A DNA stretch of 35,819 bases from Xanthomonas maliensis (GTDB lineage Bacteria > Pseudomonadota > Gammaproteobacteria > Xanthomonadales > Xanthomonadaceae): positions 1 to 35,819 of the forward strand of contig NZ_NSET01000045.1 in the NCBI RefSeq assembly GCF_009192945.1, in the 5' to 3' direction. A program made the position numbers and the translations under genes. The notes beneath the pieces are model-generated. The model worked only from the letters and a program-made list of their open reading frames with translations, was not told where the DNA came from and did no database searches. Below are positions 17,389 through 25,317 of the stretch, piece by piece (positions within the stretch are counted from its first letter, which is position 1; the number at the start of each line of letters is the position of its first letter).

Positions 17389-20300
17389 CGCGCCGCGCGC
17401 TCGGCCCGTCGCACCGCGCTGGGCACCTCGATCTGGACACTGGCCGGCATCTGCTGGATCCGCAGCTCGCCATTGACCCATTGCGCCTGCTCGCCATTGA
17501 TGGTGGCCTTGCCCGGCTCGCCCTGGTACGGCCAGGCGAACACTACCCCCCCCGGCGGCAGCACCAGGCCGGGCTGCAATTGCAGCTGCAACTGCTTGTC
17601 GGTCCGCTGCAAGGTGTAGTTGAGGCGACCATAGGGCGTCCGCAGTTCGGCGATGCCGATGCCCTTGCCTTCGAACCAGCGCGTCGGCGTGCCCGCGGCG
17701 ATCACCAGACTGGCATCGGACTCGCGCCCGTAGGCGAACATGTCCAGTACCGAGCGTACGAAATCCGAGGCGACCCAGGCATGCGGCAGGTCGCCGACGA
17801 AGAAAGGCGTGCGCGGCGTCCGCGACACCACTTCTGCCCACTGGTTCCAGGGCTGCGGCGCGCGATCCTTGAAGAAGAACGTGGTGGCGTCCCAGGCGCG
17901 ATCGCGCCAGCCCAAGCGTACGAAGGCGGCGACGTTGCGCCATTCGTACGGCGTGTAGTCCTTCCAGTCGCGTTTGCCGTCGCGGCGATCGGTGAACTGC
18001 TGCCAGTAGCGCTCGAAGGTATTGGTGAGCAGCTCCGTCGGCAGATGTTGCTGCTCACCGCCCGGTGCCAGCGCGATCGTGGTCGACGTCGCGTCGAAGT
18101 CGCCCAATTCGGCCGATCCCGGCAGGAAATCCAGCTGATGCTGGCGGACCGCTGCGCCCAGCGAGGCGACCAGATCGCCGCCGAATTCATCGCGCGCGGC
18201 ACTGAAGCGCGCGAGCTCTTCCGGCTTGTCCAGCGCGCCGGCCAGCATCGCCGCGTCCTTGTAGCCTCGCAATGCCCAGAAGTTGTCCCAATACGAATGC
18301 ACCGGCTTGGCCGAATAGCCTTCGTGACTGATCGACACCGGCATCATTCCGTAAAAGGCCGGATTGCGCATGAAGTTCTCTTCCGTGCGCTCGCTGGCGC
18401 GCAGCTTCTCCATGTAGTCGAACGCGCCAGTGACATGCGGCCACATCTTTTCCAGGAACGGTCTGTCGCCGGTATAGCGGTAGTACTCGGCGATGTTGTA
18501 GATCAGCTCGCCATGACTATCGTTCTCCGGCACCGGGTCGCTGCCGCGATCGTCCACGCAGCACGGCACCATGCCGTCGGCGAACTGATAAGGCGCGAAC
18601 CAGTCGACGTAGTCCCGCACGACGTCTTCGCGCCCCAATCGCAGCAGGCCTTCAGAAATCATCGCGCCGTCGCGGATCCAGCTGCGCGAGTAGGAACGGG
18701 TGCCCGGCTGCAGACGCGGGCCGATGCGCGAGATCAGCATGTGCGCCAGCGCCGTGCGCAAGGTATCGACCACGGGCTTGCCCTCGGCCGGCACGCTGAT
18801 GCGGACACGATCAAGCTTGCTGCGCCACTGCTGGGCCACCTGCTGCTGCGCCTTGTCGGCATCGAATGCGGCCGGCAGCTGCGCCGCACCGGTCTGCGGG
18901 ATGACCAGCGCCACTTCGCGCTGCTGGCCGGGCTCCAACGTCCACCGATACAACAGCACGCCCGATGCCAGCCCCGTTTCGTCCTTGACCTGGGTCGTCG
19001 TGGGCGGTGTGGCGGCGGTGAGATGGCTGACGTCCATGCCACTGTCGAAGGCGGCGGCAAAACCGGCATCGGGCCGCTGCGCGGCGAATACCCGCGGCTT
19101 GCCATTGACGCTGACCAGCCCGCCGTCGACGGCGAGCTGCTCGATGCGACTGATCCCGCCCAGGGTATTGAGGAACTGCGATGGGGGATTGACCTGGAAT
19201 GGCCGCACCGCCAGCGCCAGAGTGAACTCGCGCGCCTGCGTGCCGGTGTTGTGCAGCTGGTAGCGCGCTACCAGTTGCGACTGCTCGGGCGTGCCCTGCA
19301 CGAAAGCAGTCACCCGCAGGTTCATCAAATCGTGATGCCAATCGACACTGGGAATGGGCAGATAGTCGTCCTGCAGGCTTTGCTCGCTACTGACGTTGGC
19401 CCAGCGCAGGACCTTGCCGCCGGTGACGACGAAGGGTTCGATGCTGAAACCGCCCTTGCCGACTTCGACCGCACCATCCTCGCCAATCAGTCCCTGCTCG
19501 GTACCGCCATCCAGGCCCACGATGGTCCAGTACGGCTGCTCGCCCGAGAAGCCACGCGGGTAGCTGCCGCGCGGCGCCAGCGCTGCCAAGGATTTGATGA
19601 AGTCGTTGGGCGTCGCGGCGAAGGCCAGCGGCTGCAACTGCACTTCCTTGATGCCATAGCGCCAATTCGGGCCATCCTGCAGGTCCAGCCGCAGATAGCG
19701 CGCTTCGGTTTCCGGCAGGGCCAGATAGTCGGTCCCGCCCGCGCCGGCGGTGACCGTGCGCAGGTCGCGCCAACCACGGCCGTCGGCGGACGCGCGCACC
19801 ACATACTTGGACGCCTGCAGCCCGGGGACCCATTGCACGATCGCGCCACCGAACTCGCGCACCTTGCCCAGGTCCAGGGTCACGGTCTGCTGCTTGACCC
19901 CAGCACTGAGCCAGAACGTCTCCAGCTTGCCATCGGCTAGCCGTTGTTCCAGCGCCGGCGCGGTGTCGGTGATCGCCTTGGCGGTCAGCGGCGAGGTATC
20001 TTCCGGCGGCAGCGGCGTCAGCGTCAGGCGATCGAAGCACACCGTGCCCTTGCCGCCCACCTTGTTGTAGATGGTGAGCTCGACATCCGCACTGTGGCGC
20101 AGCTGCTTGTCTGCGCCCGGGCCCCAGGCTTTTTCGACATGCCGCTTGCGATAGCTCAGCGTGGTCCAGTTCTTCGGGAAAGCGAAGCCCGGGCGATTGA
20201 TCCACCAGACGTTGTCGCCGCTGTCGTCGATGAACTTGATCTGCAGATCGTTGGACGGCGAATCGCCGCGTACAGCCAGGCCGAGGCGGTAATTGTCGGG

Positions 20301-20549
20301 ATAGTCGATCGGCAAGGTCCTTCGCAGGCCGACATAACCAGACACGCCATTGAAGTTGTAATCCAGGCACAGCGCGCGGCCGCCGGACGCGCTGGTCACC
20401 GGCCGCAGCGAACCGCTGACCTGATTGGAGACCACCAGGCGCCAGGCGCCGATGTCGTTGAAGCCATCGAGGACGCGATCCTGCGCCTGCGCCGTTCCCG
20501 CGCTGACGATGGCGGCCATGGCAAGCAGTCGCAGCACGATCGGCCTCAC
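17385..20549 (-). CDS. Exported multidomain six-hairpin glycosidase-like protein with discoidin domain
   Basis: A 1054-residue protein with a signal peptide (MAAIVSAGTAQA-Q). Read from sequence: a carbohydrate-binding-like beta-sandwich at about 24-182 (DRVLDGFNDIGAWR to CFDRLTLTPL), an F5/8 type C (discoidin) domain at about 186-308 (LADGKLETFW, VTLDLGKVREFGG, ARYLRLDLQDG), a large beta-rich region at about 320-580, then a helical (alpha/alpha)6-barrel-like region from about 590 to 950 with SYSRSWIRDGAMISEGLL, PENDSHGELIYNIAEYYRYTGD and VHSYWDNFWALRGYKDA. Candidate acids include D627, E675 and D755. I cannot assign a glycoside hydrolase family. The GTG start at 20549 overlaps the permease stop (GTGA). 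It probably acts in the periplasm on the operon's sugar. Confidence 0.85.
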   Translation of the reverse strand: MRPIVLRLLAMAAIVSAGTAQAQDRVLDGFNDIGAWRLVVSNQVSGSLRPVTSASGGRALCLDYNFNGVSGYVGLRRTLPIDYPDNYRLGLAVRGDSPSNDLQIKFIDDSGDNVWWINRPGFAFPKNWTTLSYRKRHVEKAWGPGADKQLRHSADVELTIYNKVGGKGTVCFDRLTLTPLPPEDTSPLTAKAITDTAPALEQRLADGKLETFWLSAGVKQQTVTLDLGKVREFGGAIVQWVPGLQASKYVVRASADGRGWRDLRTVTAGAGGTDYLALPETEARYLRLDLQDGPNWRYGIKEVQLQPLAFAATPNDFIKSLAALAPRGSYPRGFSGEQPYWTIVGLDGGTEQGLIGEDGAVEVGKGGFSIEPFVVTGGKVLRWANVSSEQSLQDDYLPIPSVDWHHDLMNLRVTAFVQGTPEQSQLVARYQLHNTGTQAREFTLALAVRPFQVNPPSQFLNTLGGISRIEQLAVDGGLVSVNGKPRVFAAQRPDAGFAAAFDSGMDVSHLTAATPPTTTQVKDETGLASGVLLYRWTLEPGQQREVALVIPQTGAAQLPAAFDADKAQQQVAQQWRSKLDRVRISVPAEGKPVVDTLRTALAHMLISRIGPRLQPGTRSYSRSWIRDGAMISEGLLRLGREDVVRDYVDWFAPYQFADGMVPCCVDDRGSDPVPENDSHGELIYNIAEYYRYTGDRPFLEKMWPHVTGAFDYMEKLRASERTEENFMRNPAFYGMMPVSISHEGYSAKPVHSYWDNFWALRGYKDAAMLAGALDKPEELARFSAARDEFGGDLVASLGAAVRQHQLDFLPGSAELGDFDATSTTIALAPGGEQQHLPTELLTNTFERYWQQFTDRRDGKRDWKDYTPYEWRNVAAFVRLGWRDRAWDATTFFFKDRAPQPWNQWAEVVSRTPRTPFFVGDLPHAWVASDFVRSVLDMFAYGRESDASLVIAAGTPTRWFEGKGIGIAELRTPYGRLNYTLQRTDKQLQLQLQPGLVLPPGGVVFAWPYQGEPGKATINGEQAQWVNGELRIQQMPASVQIEVPSAVRRAERAAR

Positions 20550-21382
20550 CCTTTCACACTCCCCAGCAGAAGACCTTGGATGTAGTAGCGCTGCAACAAC
20601 AGGAACAACAACAGCACCGGAATCACGGTCACCACCGCGCCGGCCATCATCAGCTCCACGTCCATGATGTGCTCGCGCGACAACGCGGCCAGCGCGACCG
20701 GCAGGGTGTAGTGCTCCTGGTCGGTCAACACGATCAACGGCCACATGAAGTCGTTCCACGAGCCCATGAAGGTGAAGATGGTGAGGGTCACCAGCACCGG
20801 CTTGAGCATCGGCAGCACGATCTGGAAGAAGATCCGCAGCTCGCTGGCGCCATCGATGCGTGCGGCCTCGATCAATTCGTCGGGGATGCTGCGCGCGTAC
20901 TGACGCACCAGGAAGATGCCGAACACCGTCGCCAGCGCCGGCACCACCACCCCGCCAATGCTGTTGACCAGGTGCAACTGCTTCATCAGCAGGAACAACG
21001 GCAGCATGGTCACCTGGGCAGGGATCACCAACGCCGCCATCAGCACCTGGAAGATGCGCTCGCGGCCGACGAACTGCAGCTTGGCGAAGGCATAGCCGGC
21101 CATGGTGTTGACCAGCAACGACCCCAGCGTGATCAGCCCCGACACCAACAGGCTGTTGGCGAAGTTGCGCGCCATGCCGGTGCGCGCGAACAACTCATGA
21201 TAGTTGGCCGTGGTGAAGGCCGAGGGCAACATCGGCGGCGGGAAGCGACTGGCTTCGCCCGTGGGCATGAACGACACCGACAACATCCACAACAGCGGCG
21301 CCAGGCTGACCACTGCCAGCAGCAGCAAACCGCCGTTGACCAGCACGGCATTCCAGCGCGACTCGCCGACATCACGACTCAT
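20546..21382 (-). CDS. ABC sugar transporter permease, MalG/CUT1 type
   Basis: A 278-residue inner-membrane permease with about six transmembrane segments. The cytoplasmic EAA loop, which contacts the ATPase, reads ELIEAARIDGASELRIFFQIVLPMLKP, the typical CUT1 second-permease form. The N-terminal pattern LVNGGLLLLAVVSLAPLLWMLSVSFMP and the ending YYIQGLLLGSVKG are characteristic of MalG-like proteins. The ATG at 21382 overlaps the previous permease's stop by 4 bases. Together with the other permease and the binding lipoprotein it forms an importer for oligosaccharides; no ATPase gene is present in this operon. Confidence 0.93.
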   Translation of the reverse strand: MSRDVGESRWNAVLVNGGLLLLAVVSLAPLLWMLSVSFMPTGEASRFPPPMLPSAFTTANYHELFARTGMARNFANSLLVSGLITLGSLLVNTMAGYAFAKLQFVGRERIFQVLMAALVIPAQVTMLPLFLLMKQLHLVNSIGGVVVPALATVFGIFLVRQYARSIPDELIEAARIDGASELRIFFQIVLPMLKPVLVTLTIFTFMGSWNDFMWPLIVLTDQEHYTLPVALAALSREHIMDVELMMAGAVVTVIPVLLLFLLLQRYYIQGLLLGSVKG

Positions 21383-22263
21383 ACCAGATCCTTCTTGCGC
21401 CCGAAGCGCAGCATCACGGTGGTCACCGCCAGGATGATCAGGAACAACAGGAAGGCCACTGCCGAAGCGCGGCCGAGGTTCCACCACTTGAAGCCTTCCT
21501 CGAACATGAAATACAGCACGCTCACGGTGCTCTGCAGCGGGTCGCCGCGCGTCATCACGTAGGGCTCGGCGAACAGTTGGAAGTAGCCGGAGATGGTGAT
21601 GACACCCACCACCATCAGCACTGGACCGAGCATCGGCAAGGTGATGTGCAGGAACTGCTTCCAGCGCGACGCGCCGTCGATGCGGGCAGCTTCATAGAGG
21701 TCCTGCGGGATGCCCTGCAAACCGGCCAGGAAGATGACCATGTTGTAGCCGAAGTTCTTCCACACCGCGAACAGCATGATGGTCGGCATCGCCCAGCGCG
21801 GATCGCCCAGCCAGTCGATCGGATGGATGCCCAGGTGTCCCAACCCCCAGTTCACCAGGCCGTACTTGATATGGAACAGGTAACGCCAGATCACCGCGAC
21901 CGCGACCAGGGTGGTGACCACCGGCGCGAACAGTGCGGTGCGGAACAGCGCCTTGAACCGCGAGGCCTTGGCGTTGAGCAGCAGGGCGGCGCCGAGCGAG
22001 ACCGCGATGGACATCGGTACGCCCAGCAGCACGAAATAGCTGGTGTTCCACAGCGACTTCCAGAACAGCGGGGTCTGCAGCAGGTCCAGATAGTTGCCCA
22101 GCCCGACGAAGCGCAGGTGGCTGCTGTCGGCCAACGCATACAGATCGAAGTCGGTGACGCTCAACACCAGCGCAGCCAGCACCGGCACGCCGAAGAACAT
22201 TCCCAGCACCAAGATCGCCGGCGCGGCGAATACCCAGCCGGCGATGGAATTGCGCTTCATCAT
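21379..22263 (-). CDS. ABC sugar transporter permease, MalF/CUT1 type
   Basis: A 294-residue permease with about six transmembrane segments, starting MMKRNSIAGWVFAAPAILVLGMFFGVPVLAALVLSVTDFDLY, the usual MalF/UgpA-like beginning. Its EAA loop reads DLYEAARIDGASRWKQFLHITLPMLGP. The start at 22263 overlaps the TGA of the binding-protein gene by 4 bases (ATGA), and its own stop overlaps the next permease in the same way, so the subunits are translationally coupled in equal stoichiometry. It belongs to the family-1 carbohydrate importers. Confidence 0.93.
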   Translation of the reverse strand: MMKRNSIAGWVFAAPAILVLGMFFGVPVLAALVLSVTDFDLYALADSSHLRFVGLGNYLDLLQTPLFWKSLWNTSYFVLLGVPMSIAVSLGAALLLNAKASRFKALFRTALFAPVVTTLVAVAVIWRYLFHIKYGLVNWGLGHLGIHPIDWLGDPRWAMPTIMLFAVWKNFGYNMVIFLAGLQGIPQDLYEAARIDGASRWKQFLHITLPMLGPVLMVVGVITISGYFQLFAEPYVMTRGDPLQSTVSVLYFMFEEGFKWWNLGRASAVAFLLFLIILAVTTVMLRFGRKKDLV

Positions 22264-23594
22264 CGTGCACCCGCCTTGTCCGTCACCGGCGCAGCAGCGC
22301 GCGGCTTGGATTCCGGCACCACCTGCCCGCCCTCCTGCGCATAGATCCAGCGGCGCTTGGCCAGGATGTCGTCCACCCGCTTGTCCAGCTCCTGCACGGC
22401 GGCGTCCTGCGACTCGCCACCGCGCACCACGCGCTCGGTGACCAGGCGCATTTCCTGCACGATGCGCTCCCATTCGAGCACCTTGGGCGTGGCCTTGACG
22501 CGCTCGAGCTGGTCACCGAAGGCACGCGCCAGTTCGTCATTGGCCAGCGAGGGCAGCTTCCAGGTGCTGCGACGCGGCGGCAGATCGCCGATGATGGCGT
22601 GGAAGCGTGCCTGCACCTGCGGCTGGGACAGGTATTCGATCAGTGTCCAGGCAGCCTGCTTGTGCTGCGACGACTTGAAGATCACCAGGCTGGAGCCGCC
22701 AGCGATGCCTGCGCCCGGGCCGTTCGGACCCGGCAGTGGCGCCGTGCCCCACTTTCCTGCCATGTCCGGTGGCTGGCGCAGCTTGAACTCGCGCACGTTC
22801 CAGGGACCGGACAGATACATGGCGTAGTAGCCGTTGAAGAATTCGTACCAGACGTTGGACACCTGGGTCTCGGATACCTTGGGGGCCCAACCCTGCTGGT
22901 ACATGTTGTCGTAGAAGGCCAGCGCCTTGCGGAAGCCGGCGCTGCGGAAATTGCCGTAGTTGTTATGGTCGCGCAGCAGCGGCTCGTCCTGCTGCAGCGC
23001 GAAGGATAGCTGCTGCTCGAATTCGTTGAGCGGCATCAGGATGGCATAGCGGTCCGGGCCGACCTGGCGCTTGATCGCCGCCATCATCTGCTCCATCTCG
23101 GCCCAGGTCTTGGGCACCTGGCTGTAGCCGGCCGCCTGCAGCAGATCCTTGCGATAGAACAGCAGGCGCGTGTCCACGTACCACGGCACGCCATACAAGG
23201 TGCCGTCGACCACGTTGGTATCCCAGACGCCGGGAAAGTAGTCCTTGGGGTCGACGATGGTCGAGTGCGCCAGATAGGGCTGGACCGGCTCCAGCGTATC
23301 CAGCAGGGCGAACTCCGGCAGCCAGGTGTTGCCGAGCTGGCACACATCCGGCAAACCATCGGCGGCAAAAGCGGTCAGCAGCTTCTCGTGGGCGGCGGTC
23401 ATCGGGATGTTCTGCACATCCACCTTGATGTCCGGGTGCTGGCGTTCGAAATCGCGCACCAGTTCGGCCACCACCTCCGCTTCCTTGCCCATCGCCCAGA
23501 AACGCACGGTGGTCTGCCCCGGCGGGGTGCGGTCACACGCGACCAGCCCAAGGCACAGCACAGCGGCCATCATCAACAGGGTCGGAAGGCGCAC
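22260..23594 (-). CDS. ABC transporter sugar-binding lipoprotein (family 1)
   Basis: A 444-residue extracellular solute-binding protein family 1 member. The signal is a lipobox, LGLVAC with Cys20 as the lipid-anchored residue, so it is tethered to a membrane facing the periplasm. The mature part begins TTVRFWAMGKEAEVVAELVRDFERQHPDIKVDVQNIPMTAAHEKLLTAFAADGLPDVCQLGNTW, the standard family-1 N-lobe, and later has MYLSGPWNVREFK and GGSSLVIFKSSQHKQAAWTLIEYLSQPQVQARF. It starts with GTG, 3 bases after the stop of the GH144-like gene. It should capture oligosaccharides released in the periplasm and deliver them to the two permeases. Confidence 0.93.
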   Translation of the reverse strand: MRLPTLLMMAAVLCLGLVACDRTPPGQTTVRFWAMGKEAEVVAELVRDFERQHPDIKVDVQNIPMTAAHEKLLTAFAADGLPDVCQLGNTWLPEFALLDTLEPVQPYLAHSTIVDPKDYFPGVWDTNVVDGTLYGVPWYVDTRLLFYRKDLLQAAGYSQVPKTWAEMEQMMAAIKRQVGPDRYAILMPLNEFEQQLSFALQQDEPLLRDHNNYGNFRSAGFRKALAFYDNMYQQGWAPKVSETQVSNVWYEFFNGYYAMYLSGPWNVREFKLRQPPDMAGKWGTAPLPGPNGPGAGIAGGSSLVIFKSSQHKQAAWTLIEYLSQPQVQARFHAIIGDLPPRRSTWKLPSLANDELARAFGDQLERVKATPKVLEWERIVQEMRLVTERVVRGGESQDAAVQELDKRVDDILAKRRWIYAQEGGQVVPESKPRAAAPVTDKAGAR

Positions 23595-23597
23595 GGC

Positions 23598-25217
23598 TTA
23601 CTCGGGCTTCTGGCGTTGCGAGGGGTCTTGCTGCGCCTGGGCGGCGGCGGCGCGCGACTCGGCCATGCCCAGCGAGCGCGCGGCGGCCGCCTGCTCGTCC
23701 TTCTTCGGTAGCGGCTGCGGCTCGCCCTCGGGCGTCAGCCAGCCGCCGGTGAAACCCGCCCGCTCCAGTCCGGTGCGGATGTAGCCGTTCTTCTTCATCA
23801 CCTTCCAGACGAACTCGTTGCGGTAGTTGGCGATCATGGTCAGGATCGGCCCCTGATCGATGGAGATGTAGTCGCTGGAGACCCAGCCGCGGTCGGGGAC
23901 CATGCGTCCGGTCTTCAGCGGGATGTCGTAGTTGAAGCTGGGATTGAACGAATCCAGAAAGCCATACGAGGAATACAGGAAGTCGCCGTAGCGCTTGTGC
24001 ATCTCCTCGGTGGCGGCGATGACGACCTCGGGCGCGAACACGATCGAGGAGATCGCCGCAGTCGGCGCAATGGTGCCGTCGTCGAAGTTCTCGCGCAGGC
24101 CGGCGCCGCGCGAGGAATAGTGGCGGAACTGACGCTGCTCGCCGCGGTATTCCTGGCTGGTGTTCTGCGGACCGTCGCTGGCGGTCAGGCCCCAGACATT
24201 CTCGCCGTAGTCCTTCCACTTCATCGGGTTGTCGATGGCGTAGTCGCGCTGGGCCAGGACGGCGCGGCGGCTGTTGAGGAAGTAATCGATACCGCGCTCG
24301 CGCATGTACTGGTCCTGGATGTCGCGGAAGTCGATCCAGACGTGGCTGTATTGATGGCCGAACAGCGGACCGAACGACAGGTATTCCTGCCCCTGGTAGA
24401 CGCCCCAGTCGTTGTTGTAGGTGCGGGTCCACACCGTCCACGCATCGGGCTCGACGGCATGCGTGGGCGAACCGAGCGCGAGGATGTACAGCATCATCGC
24501 TTCGTTATAGCCCATCCAGTCGTGATTGATGAACCCGCTTTCCGGGAACCAACCCATTGAAATCAATGGCGATCGCTGTTGCAGCCAGCGCCAGTCCACC
24601 CGCCGATAAAGCGTGTCGGCGATCTGGCGAATCTCCTTCTCGCGGCTGTCGTTGCCGTCGTAATAGGACTGCGCGAACAGCACCCCCATCATCAGCAAGG
24701 CGGTATCCACGCTCGACAGCTCCACCCAGCTGTCGTAGCGGTTGCCCTGCTGCATGTCCAGGAAATGGTAGTAGAAGCCCTTGTAGCCGGCGCGACCGGT
24801 GCGTTGCGGGCCGGTCGGTGCGTCGCGGAAGAACTTCAGCGTGGTCAGGGTGCGATCGACCGCCTGGTTGCGGCTGATCCAGCCATTTTCGATGCCGATC
24901 GGATAAGCGGTCAGTGCAAAGCCCACCGAGGCAATGCTGGCAAACGGGCGGGACGGGAAGCGATCGGGGGTCAGTCCATTGACCTCGTTGGTGGTGTCCC
25001 AGAAGAACTGGAACGTCCGCCGTTCGATATCCGAAAACAGCGGCGGCAGCGGCGGCTTGACCGGCTTGGGCGGCAGCTGCGCTTCGATCAGGATGACTTT
25101 GACCGGCGCCTTCTTCTCGGCCACCTTGGGTTCCTCGGCCTGTTTGCACGACGCCAGCAGCAGTGCGCCGAGCAAGAGTGGAATCCGTACCCACCGCGAC
25201 GTGTTGCCCCTATTCAT
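23598..25217 (-). CDS. GH144/glycoamylase-domain lipoprotein, probable endo-beta-1,2-glucanase
   Basis: A 539-residue lipoprotein: the signal IPLLLGALLLASC has a lipobox with Cys24. The rest is an (alpha/alpha)6 glycoamylase domain (PF10091 type): RRTFQFFWDTTNEVNGLTPDR, SIASVGFALTAYPIG, KGFYYHFLDMQQG, ELSSVDTALLMMGVLFAQSYYD, NHDWMGYNEAMMLYILALGSP, FGPLFGHQYSHVWIDFRDI, ENVWGLTASDGP and DSFNPS. In CAZy terms this resembles GH144, whose characterised members are endo-beta-1,2-glucanases; related domains occur in cyclic beta-1,2-glucan synthases. The ATG at 25217 follows a G-rich ribosome-binding site; an ATG at 25253 lies beyond an operator and would spoil the signal peptide. A C-terminal Ala/Gln/Arg-rich tail follows the domain. 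Confidence 0.88.
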   Translation of the reverse strand: MNRGNTSRWVRIPLLLGALLLASCKQAEEPKVAEKKAPVKVILIEAQLPPKPVKPPLPPLFSDIERRTFQFFWDTTNEVNGLTPDRFPSRPFASIASVGFALTAYPIGIENGWISRNQAVDRTLTTLKFFRDAPTGPQRTGRAGYKGFYYHFLDMQQGNRYDSWVELSSVDTALLMMGVLFAQSYYDGNDSREKEIRQIADTLYRRVDWRWLQQRSPLISMGWFPESGFINHDWMGYNEAMMLYILALGSPTHAVEPDAWTVWTRTYNNDWGVYQGQEYLSFGPLFGHQYSHVWIDFRDIQDQYMRERGIDYFLNSRRAVLAQRDYAIDNPMKWKDYGENVWGLTASDGPQNTSQEYRGEQRQFRHYSSRGAGLRENFDDGTIAPTAAISSIVFAPEVVIAATEEMHKRYGDFLYSSYGFLDSFNPSFNYDIPLKTGRMVPDRGWVSSDYISIDQGPILTMIANYRNEFVWKVMKKNGYIRTGLERAGFTGGWLTPEGEPQPLPKKDEQAAAARSLGMAESRAAAAQAQQDPSQRQKPE

Positions 25218-25231
25218 CCGCCCCCCACTTG

Positions 25232-25245
25232 TGTAATCGATTACA
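25232..25245. promoter_or_regulatory. LacI-family operator upstream of the GH144-like gene
   Basis: TGTAATCGATTACA, a perfect 14-base palindrome with a central CG, matching the LacI/CcpA-type pattern TGWNANCGNTNWCA. It lies 15-28 bases before the start codon in the 100-base gap after the TonB-receptor gene, so a regulator bound here would control an internal promoter or block elongation into the enzyme/transport genes. Confidence 0.7.
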
Positions 25246-25317
25246 TCCCGCACGCAAACCTACCTCATCCCACCACGGAGAGCGACCGCCCCAGCACTGC
25301 GGGAGCGGTCGCCAGCC

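Noticed and set aside
17481..19940. 819-codon plus-strand frame opposite the discoidin-containing gene
   Set aside because: Arg/Gln/His-rich composition without motifs; the opposite strand has clear domains, a signal peptide and coupled starts and stops.
20546..20759. Extended N-terminus for the discoidin-containing protein reaching into the permease gene
   Set aside because: The added residues overlap the permease's conserved C-terminus and lack a signal peptide; the GTG at 20549 gives a proper signal peptide and a 4-base overlap.
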